From: Anaerolineae bacterium
GTDB lineage: Bacteria; Chloroflexota; Anaerolineae; UBA1429
DNA length: 5,175 nucleotides
Assembly (NCBI GenBank): GCA_007118555.1
Contig: SKRJ01000357.1
Span: forward strand, 1-5,175
Reading direction: 5' to 3'
Shown: positions 1 through 5,175 of the stretch, one piece after another
How the letters are laid out: each line of letters opens with the position of its first letter
Position numbering within the stretch: the stretch's first letter is position 1
Notes under the pieces: generated by a model
What the model was told of the DNA's origin: nothing
The model's input: the letters and a program-made list of their open reading frames with translations, nothing else
Database searches by the model: none
Made by a program: the position numbers and the translations under genes

Positions 1-140
1 AACGCGATCCTCGACTCCGGCTGCGTCGCACCGCCAGCGGCATTGTGCTGCCGGGCGCCGAGGAGCCGCAGGAACAGGAAGAGCCGGAGCAAGAGCCCCG
101 TCGCAAGCCTACGATCCTGATTCCCGGCCGTGACGACTGA
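1..140 (+). CDS. C-terminal fragment of an unidentified protein with an acidic tail
   Basis: The frame beginning at base 3 is open from the window edge to a TGA at 138-140 and gives 45 residues; the start lies outside the window. The fragment begins with a basic stretch (RDPRLRLRR), then TASGIVLPGA, then a low-complexity Glu/Gln/Pro segment (about residues 20-32), a short basic patch (RRK) and the end PTILIPGRDD. The charge pattern and codon choice look like a real coding tail, probably a disordered C-terminus. I recognise no domain, so no function is proposed. It is followed after 56 nt by the HAD gene on the same strand and could be the preceding gene of the same operon. The two other forward frames read poorly, which supports this one, but the fragment is short and the call is tentative. 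Confidence 0.55.
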   Translation, partial: RDPRLRLRRTASGIVLPGAEEPQEQEEPEQEPRRKPTILIPGRDD

Positions 141-179
141 GGCAGCCAACGGGCGGTAGATCCACCCAACATCTGACAC

Positions 180-186
180 AGGAGAG
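180..186 (+). promoter_or_regulatory. Ribosome binding site of the HAD hydrolase gene
   Basis: AGGAGAG lies 10 nt before the ATG at 197. It is a good Shine-Dalgarno match with slightly long spacing and supports this start. I found no convincing -35/-10 pair in the 141-196 gap, so the promoter may lie further upstream. Confidence 0.6.
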
Positions 187-196
187 ACCCTCTGCC

Positions 197-919
197 ATGA
201 TCAGGGCCTTTTTGCTCGATCTCGATGACACGCTGCTGATCAATGACATGGAGACCTTTTCGCCCCACTATTATCGGGCGCTCCTGCAAAAGATGCGCGG
301 CGTGTGCCCGCCCGGCGCCTTTGTCGAGGCGCTCAACAAGGGCGTGCGCGCCATGTGGCACAACGATGGGCGCCAGGGGACCAATGCCGAGGTCTTTGGC
401 CGGGATTTCTACCGCCACCTGGATCGCGATCCGGAAGAGATCGAGCCGATCCTGTACGAGTTCTATGCCCAAGAGTTTGACGCGTTGAGCCAGCACACCG
501 AGCCTGACCCTATCGCCCGTGACCTGGTGATGCTGCTAAAAGAGCGGGGCTATCAGATCGCCATTACCACCCAGCCTCTCTTTCCTCGCATTGCCATCGA
601 GACCCGGCTGCGCTGGGCGGGCGTCCCTGTCGACGAGTTCTCCTACGACCTGATCACGTCCTTTGAGAACTCGAAAGCTTGCAAGCCGCGCACGGCCTAT
701 TTCGAGGCGGTGCTCAAACACCTGGGGCGACGCGCTCCCGAGGCGATCATGGTGGGCGATAGCATCGAGGCCGACATGCCCGCGGGCCGCATGGGCCTGT
801 ACACCTTTTGGGTGGATCGGGGACGCCTGCCGAATGGGCAGCAGGTCCGGTGTGACGCCCAGGGCAATCTCAGCGACCTGTACCAACTGGTCGAGACAGG
901 AGCGATTCATGAGCTATGA
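197..919 (+). CDS. HAD-superfamily hydrolase (probable phosphatase, C1-type cap)
   Basis: This 240-residue protein carries the full haloacid dehalogenase (HAD) motif set. Motif I is DLDDT (nucleophile Asp8, acid/base Asp10), motif II is the Thr in AITTQ (Thr124 or Thr125), motif III is Lys163 in CKPRTAYF, and motif IV is GDSIEAD (Asp188, Asp193). About 100 mostly helical residues between motifs I and II fit a C1 cap, as in phosphoglycolate-phosphatase-like enzymes. The expected reaction is Mg2+-dependent phosphate-monoester hydrolysis in the cytosol through an aspartyl-phosphate. The substrate cannot be read from sequence. The gene overlaps galK by 11 nt, so translational coupling is likely, and a sugar phosphate is a reasonable guess. 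Aromatic and charged residues in the cap (PHYY, WHNDGRQ, FYRHLD) may form the specificity pocket. Length is normal for the family and all catalytic residues are present. HAD membership is secure; the specific role is open. Confidence 0.9.
   Translation: MIRAFLLDLDDTLLINDMETFSPHYYRALLQKMRGVCPPGAFVEALNKGVRAMWHNDGRQGTNAEVFGRDFYRHLDRDPEEIEPILYEFYAQEFDALSQHTEPDPIARDLVMLLKERGYQIAITTQPLFPRIAIETRLRWAGVPVDEFSYDLITSFENSKACKPRTAYFEAVLKHLGRRAPEAIMVGDSIEADMPAGRMGLYTFWVDRGRLPNGQQVRCDAQGNLSDLYQLVETGAIHEL
898..902 (+). promoter_or_regulatory. Ribosome binding site that decides the galK start
   Basis: AGGAG ends 6 nt before the ATG at 909, which is ideal spacing. It lies inside the last codons of the HAD gene and selects 909 over the in-frame ATG at 663. 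That earlier start would add 82 residues read out of frame across the HAD gene. Confidence 0.8.
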
Positions 920-2081
920 GAATTGGGGGCCGGGTCTGACGGCGCTCCGCGACGTGGCCGCCAAGGCCTTTGTCAACGCCTTTGACGCCCAGCCCGCGAT
1001 GTGGCTGGCGGCGCCCGGGCGCGTCAACCTGATCGGCGAGCACACCGACTATAACGATGGTTTTGTGCTGCCGGCCGCCATCGACCGCCATGTGCTCATG
1101 GCCGTCTCCCCCCGGGATGATCGCGAGGTGCATCTGGTGGCCGCGGACTTTGGCGCGCGCACCCGCTTTTCGCTGGACGACATCGTCCACGACAGGTCGC
1201 AACGCTGGAGCGAGTACCAACGCGGTGTGGCCTGGGCCCTGCAGGGGGCGGGCTATACGCTGCGGGGCATGAACGCCGTGCTCTCCAGCGATGTGCCCGT
1301 CGGCTCGGGGCTCTCGTCCTCCGCCGCCATCGAAGTGGCCATGGCCTATGCCTTTCAGCTCGTGGGCGACCTGGAGCTGGACGGCGTAGAGCGCGCCCTG
1401 CTCTGTCAAAAGGCCGAGAACCAGTTCGTGGGCATGAACTGTGGCATCATGGACCAGTACATTGTCTCGTTGGGCAAGCGCGGTCACGCGCTGCTCATCG
1501 ATTGCCGCAGCCTCGAGTACGAGCTGGTGCCCGTGCCCGATGGATGCGATGTCGTGATCTGCGACACGAAAAAGCGTCGTGGCCTGGTGGACAGCGAGTA
1601 CAACCGCCGTCGCGAGGAATGCGAGCGCGGAGCGACGCTGCTGGGGGCCCAGGCCCTGCGGGATGTCAGCGTCGAGACGTTTGAGGCGCGGCAGAACGAG
1701 CTGGACGAGATCACCCGCATGCGCTGCCGCCATGTGGTCACCGAGAACCAGCGCACGCTGGACGGCGTCGCCGCCCTGCGCGACGGCGATGTAGCGCGCT
1801 TTGGCGTGCTGATGAACGAATCACACACCAGCCTGCGCGACGATTACGAGGTCAGTTGCCGCGAGCTGGACGTCATGGTCGAGGCGGCCCAGGGCCAGCC
1901 GGGCGTGCTGGGCTCGCGCATGACCGGCGCCGGCTTTGGCGGTTGCACCGTCAGCCTGGTGCGCTCCGAGCACACGCCCGCCTTTGCCCGCCAGGTGGCC
2001 CGGATCTATACCGAATCAACCGGAGTTGCGCCCGATGTCTACGTTTGCCAGGCCGAAGACGGCGTCCGCCGTCTCCACTGA
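909..2081 (+). CDS. galK: Galactokinase
   Basis: This 390-residue GHMP-family kinase is predicted to phosphorylate alpha-D-galactose with ATP at C1, the first committed step of the Leloir pathway, in the cytosol. The galactokinase signature GRVNLIGEHTDYNDGFVLP is at 37-55. The ATP-binding glycine/serine loop PVGSGLSSSAA is at 130-140, and GHMP motif 3 (MTGAGFGGCTV) is at 338-348. NCGIMDQ at 178-183 includes the likely catalytic base Asp182, and Arg38 is the expected partner residue. SEYNRRREECE (229-239) and the segment around TENQRTL are also typical. From memory it is collinear with the E. coli enzyme (about 382 residues). GEHTDYNDG favours galactose over the N-acetylgalactosamine-kinase type. 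The ATG at 909 is chosen for its AGGAG and because Met-1 sits about 36 residues before the signature. It overlaps the HAD gene by 11 nt and the permease gene by 47 nt. No galT or galE is visible nearby. Confidence 0.97.
   Translation: MSYENWGPGLTALRDVAAKAFVNAFDAQPAMWLAAPGRVNLIGEHTDYNDGFVLPAAIDRHVLMAVSPRDDREVHLVAADFGARTRFSLDDIVHDRSQRWSEYQRGVAWALQGAGYTLRGMNAVLSSDVPVGSGLSSSAAIEVAMAYAFQLVGDLELDGVERALLCQKAENQFVGMNCGIMDQYIVSLGKRGHALLIDCRSLEYELVPVPDGCDVVICDTKKRRGLVDSEYNRRREECERGATLLGAQALRDVSVETFEARQNELDEITRMRCRHVVTENQRTLDGVAALRDGDVARFGVLMNESHTSLRDDYEVSCRELDVMVEAAQGQPGVLGSRMTGAGFGGCTVSLVRSEHTPAFARQVARIYTESTGVAPDVYVCQAEDGVRRLH
2022..2025 (+). promoter_or_regulatory. Ribosome binding site inside galK for the permease gene
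   Basis: GGAG lies 9 nt before the ATG at 2035, within the galK coding sequence. It supports 2035 as the permease start. The next in-frame ATG, at 2113, has its nearest purine-rich motif (GAGGAG, about 2090-2095) 17 nt away, and would place the start inside the first membrane helix. Confidence 0.6.
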
Positions 2082-3213
2082 GAGCCGACGAGGAGCCCTC
2101 TATACGGCCTTTATGAGCATGATCCTCATGGGCGCCACCGTATCCATGGTCGGCGCCCTGCTTCCTGCTATCGTCGCGGACCTGGGGCTGAGCGATAGCC
2201 AGGCCGGCGTGTTGGTGGCCAGCCCCTCGGTGGGGTATGTGATCACCGCCCTCCTGGCGGGGGCGCTGGGCGACGCCCTGGGCTTTCGCCGGATCTGGAT
2301 CGTCGGCGTGCTCCTGGGCATGGTGGCGCTGCTGGCCATCGCCTTTTCGCCCAGCTTTGCCTGGATGCTCCCGGCCATGGTGGCCATGGGGCTCGTCTCG
2401 GGCGCCTTTGATGGGGCCATCAACCCACTGATTGCCGGCCTTTATGGCGAACGCTCCGGCGGCATCCTCAATAGTGTGCACCTGTTCTTTGGCATGGGGG
2501 CCACCATCACGCCCTTTCTCGTCAGCCTGGGGCTGCGCTATGGCCTGGGCTGGCGCTGGCACTTTGGCCTGCTCTCCCTCTATGTGCTGCTGGTGGGCGT
2601 CGTGATCCTGCGGACCCGCTTTCCGGCGCCGCCCCAACGCCCCGCGGGTGGCAACTCGGTGCGCCTGAGAGAGGTCCTGCGCCGTCGGTTGGTTCTCCTG
2701 TCGCTCCTGGTGATCTTTTTGTACGTCGGGGGCGAGGCCAGCGTGTTTGCCTGGTCGGCGCTCTTTCTCGAGCGCTTGCGCAGCGTCCCCATTTCCGCCG
2801 CCAGCCTGAGTGTGTCGCTCTTTGGTGGCACCATCATGATTGGGCGGCTGATCTGGGGGCAGTTGGCCGAGCGGGTGGGCTACAAGCGCCTCATCGTCGG
2901 CAGTTCGTTCGTGAGCACCCTGGGGATAGCGCTCTTGCTCTGGGGCCCGGGGACGCTGGCACCCTGGCTGGGGGTCGGACTCACCGGCCTGGCCTACTCG
3001 GGCATCTTTGCCACCATCATGGCACAGGTGACGGCCAACTCCTCCGGCTATGAGGGCACGGTAGCCGGGTTGATCTGCTCGTCGGGCGGCCTGGGCCAGA
3101 TCCTCTTTCCCTGGGCGGTGGGCATGCTCTCCGAAGCCGCCGGGCTGCCGATCGCGATGCTGCTGGTGTTGGGCATCTCGGCGCTCATGGGCCTCTTTTA
3201 TCTCTTGACCTGA
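2035..3213 (+). CDS. MFS permease, fucose/galactose/glucose-symporter-like
   Basis: This 392-residue integral membrane protein has about 12 predicted helices: roughly 22-46, 57-78, 87-104, 109-132, 150-170, 175-192, then a cytoplasmic loop 193-218, then 219-242, 255-275, 284-304, 308-332, 342-365 and 370-391. The MFS motif A between helices 2 and 3 is GALGDALGFRR (76-86), with its echo GQLAERVGYKR (275-285) in the second half. NSVHLFFGMGA (146-156) and YVGGEASVFAW (230-240, with intramembrane Glu234) resemble patterns of the FHS (fucose-galactose-glucose:H+ symporter) and related YfkF/MFSD4-like permeases. Proton-coupled sugar import in the inner membrane is therefore likely. Location inside the galK operon suggests galactose or a related sugar, but that is inferred from context; an exporter or a different substrate is possible. 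The ATG at 2035 leaves a short soluble N-tail with SRR before helix 1. The gene overlaps galK by 47 nt. Confidence 0.9.
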   Translation: MSTFARPKTASAVSTESRRGALYTAFMSMILMGATVSMVGALLPAIVADLGLSDSQAGVLVASPSVGYVITALLAGALGDALGFRRIWIVGVLLGMVALLAIAFSPSFAWMLPAMVAMGLVSGAFDGAINPLIAGLYGERSGGILNSVHLFFGMGATITPFLVSLGLRYGLGWRWHFGLLSLYVLLVGVVILRTRFPAPPQRPAGGNSVRLREVLRRRLVLLSLLVIFLYVGGEASVFAWSALFLERLRSVPISAASLSVSLFGGTIMIGRLIWGQLAERVGYKRLIVGSSFVSTLGIALLLWGPGTLAPWLGVGLTGLAYSGIFATIMAQVTANSSGYEGTVAGLICSSGGLGQILFPWAVGMLSEAAGLPIAMLLVLGISALMGLFYLLT

Positions 3214-3216
3214 GGA
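3212..3216 (+). promoter_or_regulatory. Ribosome binding site overlapping the permease stop codon
   Basis: GAGGA, 6 nt before the ATG at 3223, shares its first two bases with the TGA stop (3211-3213) of the permease gene. This is a strong site with ideal spacing. A ribosome finishing the permease would cover it, which suggests termination-reinitiation coupling. Confidence 0.75.
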
Positions 3217-3222
3217 CACACG

Positions 3223-4359
3223 ATGACGGCTCTGGCGGCGGCTCTCTTTTGGGCGGCGCTGGCGATCATCGCCTACACCTATGTGGGCTATCCGATCCGC
3301 CTGGCGTTCTTGAGCCGCCTGCGGCGGGGGCACCGCGTCGGCGACGTGATCTCGGCGGTGGATGTGGTCATCGCGGCCTATAACGAGCAGGATCATATCG
3401 CCCAAAAGCTCGAGAACACCCTGGCGCTGGACTATCCCGCAGACATGCTGGGCATCATTGTCGTCACCGATGGCTCCAGCGATGCCACCCCCGACATTGT
3501 ACGGCGTTATGCCGACCGTGGCGTGCTCCTGGTGCATCAGCCAGAGCGACAGGGCAAGACGGCCGCCCTGGCCCGGGCGCTGCCCCATCTCCAGGGCGAG
3601 GCGATCCTCTTTACCGATGCCAACTGCGCCCTGCCTGCCCAGACGGTGCGCCGCATGGTGCGCCATCTGGCCGACCCCAAGGTCGGTGGGGTCAGCGGCG
3701 TCAAACGGGTGGGGCAGGCCGGCGCCTCGGAGGGCGAGAACCTCTATTGGCTCTATGAGGGGTGGCTCAAGGCCCTGGACAGCCGCTTTGGCTCGGTGAT
3801 GGGCGCGCCGGGCGAGATCTGGCTGGCCCGCCGCGAGGCCTATCGCCCTCCGCCGCCCGATATCCTGCTCGACGACTTTTATGCGTCGGTCGAGATGGTC
3901 ACGCGGGGTTGGCGGGTGGTCTACGAGCCCGACGCCTTGTCGCTGGAGCCAGCCTCGCCCACCCTGGGCGCGGAGTGGCGCCGTCGAGTGCGCAATGCGG
4001 CCGGTGGGTGGCAAGCCGTGTTACGCCTCACGAACATCTGGCGAGGGGGGGCGCCCCTCCTTTTCCAGTATCTGTCGCACCGGGTTCTGCGCTGGATGGT
4101 GGTGCCCCTGCTGTTGCCCCTGGTCCTGATCACGAACCTGCTGCTGCTGCCAGAGACCCAGTATCTCGTGCTGCTGGGGATACAGTTGCTGTTCTATAGT
4201 GCAGGGCTGGCGGGCTGGCTGCTCGTGCGCAACGAGCGACGCGCCGGCCTGCTGGCAGCCCCGCTGGCGGTGTGCATGTTCAACGCCGCAGCCCTGGTAG
4301 GGGGCTGGCGCTATCTCCGCGGGCAGTACACCGTGCTCTGGCCCAAGGTGCGCTCGTAG
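3223..4359 (+). CDS. Membrane-anchored family 2 glycosyltransferase
   Basis: This 378-residue protein has an N-terminal helix (about 4-30), a cytosolic GT-A domain (about 45-270) and three C-terminal helices (about 290-310, 313-335, 343-362). GT2 features are visible in order: VDVVIAAYNE (46-55), the nucleotide-binding VVTDGSSD (80-87), the metal-binding FTDAN (Asp132, in place of a strict DxD), MGAPGEIW (193-200), and DDFYASVEMVTRGW (217-230), whose Asp217/Asp218 are candidates for the catalytic base. The usual QxxRW motif of processive synthases such as BcsA or PgaC is not present; RRRVRNAAGGWQ (253-264) occupies the place. The family transfers sugars from nucleotide donors to lipid-linked or surface polysaccharides. 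Donor and acceptor cannot be read here. The gene starts 9 nt after the permease gene and is probably cotranscribed, so a UDP-galactose-derived donor is possible but unproven. A run of seven G lies in codons 275-277. Confidence 0.9.
   Translation: MTALAAALFWAALAIIAYTYVGYPIRLAFLSRLRRGHRVGDVISAVDVVIAAYNEQDHIAQKLENTLALDYPADMLGIIVVTDGSSDATPDIVRRYADRGVLLVHQPERQGKTAALARALPHLQGEAILFTDANCALPAQTVRRMVRHLADPKVGGVSGVKRVGQAGASEGENLYWLYEGWLKALDSRFGSVMGAPGEIWLARREAYRPPPPDILLDDFYASVEMVTRGWRVVYEPDALSLEPASPTLGAEWRRRVRNAAGGWQAVLRLTNIWRGGAPLLFQYLSHRVLRWMVVPLLLPLVLITNLLLLPETQYLVLLGIQLLFYSAGLAGWLLVRNERRAGLLAAPLAVCMFNAAALVGGWRYLRGQYTVLWPKVRS
4043..4064 (+). other. Intragenic GC hairpin followed by a short T run, with a G7 tract
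   Basis: GAGGGG (4043-4048) pairs perfectly with CCCCTC (4054-4059) around a 5-nt loop, followed by C and four T. This has the outline of a weak intrinsic terminator on the plus strand, but it lies inside the glycosyltransferase coding sequence and the T run is short. Seven consecutive G occupy 4045-4051. The hairpin may be a chance product of Gly-Gly-Ala-Pro codons. Confidence 0.3.
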
Positions 4360-5175
4360 CTAGCCCCGGGCGACCTCCATGGCGATTTCGGCCCAGCGCC
4401 AGAGGCGTTGCGGCTCGTAGCACACGGTGCTGATGTCCTTGAGGATGAACTCGAGGGGCGTGCCGTGCCGCTCGCAAGCCCTGCGCGTCTCGAGCAAATC
4501 GCTCCGGACGGCCTCCTCGTCCATAGCCGGGTGCGCCAAGAACGACGGGCTCGGTTTGCGCGAAAAGACATAGTCGCCGCCGATTCGCTCAGCGCCGATC
4601 TCCACGTCCACCCAGGGGCTCATCGAGATCTTGCGCAGGTTGGGGATGGTGCGCAGGATGTCGATCTTGCCATCCAGAGGCTCGCAACAGCCATAGTACA
4701 CCAGGCCAAAGCGGGCATACCAGGGCCGCACATAGTCCAGCTCAAACTCCTCGTGCATCTTGGGGGACACTGACGAAAAGATCTGGGCCATGCCGGCGGT
4801 CCACACGTCCCTGGCTCGCGGCCGCGCCGGGTCATAGCCGGGGGCCGGCAGCTCGTCGCTGTAGGCGCCCGTGCAGTGGATCAACGACTGGGGCTGTGCC
4901 AGCAGGCCCTGCTCCTCGAGCTGGTCCAGCAACGAAAGCGACGCATCGGTCACGCGGCGCATCAGCTTGTGTATCAGTTCGGGGCGAGCCGCCAGATCCA
5001 TGAGCGCGTTCTGGGCGCCGCGCAAACCAACGATGCGGTCCCACAGGTTCAACATGGTGCTCACGCCTTCCATGCGCACCTCGAGGATGTCATCCAACAG
5101 CTCGTGGGCCTGCGTCTCGACCCGGTCCGTCGCCGCCAGGTCCAGCGACACCTCGGGCATGCCGATCTTGTTCAG
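4360..5175 (-). CDS. URO-D-fold protein, methyltransferase-like (5' truncated)
   Basis: This minus-strand frame is open to the window edge. The first ATG in view is at 5160, but it has no ribosome binding site, and five more in-frame codons (LNKIG) precede it, so the true start is outside. The visible 266 residues from that Met resemble the C-terminal two thirds of the uroporphyrinogen-decarboxylase superfamily, which includes cobamide-dependent methyltransferases such as MtaA/MtbA. Marks are LIHCTGAY (His95, Cys96), YYGCCEPLDGK (Cys158, Cys159, Glu160), a segment beginning IPNLRKISMSPW (172-183), and YVFSRKPSPSF (197-207). The His/Cys and CysCys elements could bind Zn2+ and a thiol or methyl acceptor, as in the methyltransferases. 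A role in haem synthesis is less likely because the GCCE and PNLRKISMSPW segments belong to the uncharacterised branch. Substrate is unknown. It faces the operon convergently and is probably transcribed separately. Confidence 0.8.
   Translation of the reverse strand: MNKIGMPEVSLDLAATDRVETQAHELLDDILEVRMEGVSTMLNLWDRIVGLRGAQNALMDLAARPELIHKLMRRVTDASLSLLDQLEEQGLLAQPQSLIHCTGAYSDELPAPGYDPARPRARDVWTAGMAQIFSSVSPKMHEEFELDYVRPWYARFGLVYYGCCEPLDGKIDILRTIPNLRKISMSPWVDVEIGAERIGGDYVFSRKPSPSFLAHPAMDEEAVRSDLLETRRACERHGTPLEFILKDISTVCYEPQRLWRWAEIAMEVARG

Noticed and set aside
151..167. Imperfect hairpin GGGCGG / CCACCC in the gap before the HAD gene
   Set aside because: The stem is six pairs with one mismatch and no T run on the plus strand. 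It is too weak to call a terminator or a regulatory element.
141..196. Promoter for the HAD-galK-permease-glycosyltransferase operon
   Set aside because: No hexamer pair with acceptable spacing is visible in these 56 nt. A TAGATC-like sequence near 157 lacks a -35 partner.
663..908. N-terminal 82-residue extension of GalK
   Set aside because: It reads the HAD gene in the wrong frame, gives an Arg/Trp/Ser-rich sequence and has no family counterpart. The ATG at 909 has an ideal ribosome binding site.
870..1733. 287-codon open frame on the minus strand opposite galK
   Set aside because: The galK motifs on the plus strand are unambiguous. The antisense product is His/Ala/Gly/Arg-rich with no recognisable domain and is a codon-bias shadow.
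1951..4014. Very long open frame on the minus strand opposite the permease and glycosyltransferase (687 codons)
   Set aside because: It is antisense to two well-supported genes. Its product is a low-complexity Gln/His/Arg/Gly-rich chain without any domain, as expected from the mirror frame of GC-rich, membrane-protein codons.
4408..4773. 121-codon plus-strand open frame opposite the URO-D-like gene
   Set aside because: The minus-strand frame carries recognisable family motifs, while this one has no domain and looks like a shadow.

Overview
The window is a GC-rich bacterial segment (roughly two thirds G+C by eye, with G/C-dominated third codon positions) packed with genes. Four complete plus-strand genes follow the tail of a truncated gene, and a truncated minus-strand gene converges on them. 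The styles of the HAD hydrolase, the membrane glycosyltransferase and the URO-D-like protein resemble those of Chloroflexota (Anaerolineae-like) genomes. That assignment is an inference from protein flavour, not from a marker gene.

Layout: (1) bases 1-140 hold the C-terminal 45 residues of an unidentified protein with a Glu/Pro/Gln-rich tail. (2) Bases 141-196 are a short gap with no clear promoter. (3) Bases 197-919 encode a HAD-superfamily hydrolase with a C1-type cap. (4) Bases 909-2081 encode galactokinase (galK), overlapping the HAD gene by 11 nt. (5) Bases 2035-3213 encode a 12-helix MFS permease that resembles the fucose/galactose/glucose symporter group; it starts inside galK with a 47-nt overlap. 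(6) Bases 3223-4359 encode a membrane-anchored family 2 glycosyltransferase whose ribosome binding site uses the stop codon of the permease gene. (7) Bases 4360-5175, minus strand, encode a 5'-truncated uroporphyrinogen-decarboxylase-fold protein of the methyltransferase-like type. Its stop codon directly abuts the glycosyltransferase stop codon.

The four complete plus-strand genes look like one translationally coupled operon. The simplest reading is sugar uptake by the permease, phosphorylation by GalK, and an accessory phosphatase. The glycosyltransferase may use the resulting nucleotide sugar for a surface glycan. No galT, galE or UDP-sugar pyrophosphorylase lies in the window, so the fate of galactose-1-phosphate is not shown here. 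I see no mobile element, CRISPR array, tRNA or rRNA. The families are known ones; the unusual points are the gene combination and the overlapping gene junctions.
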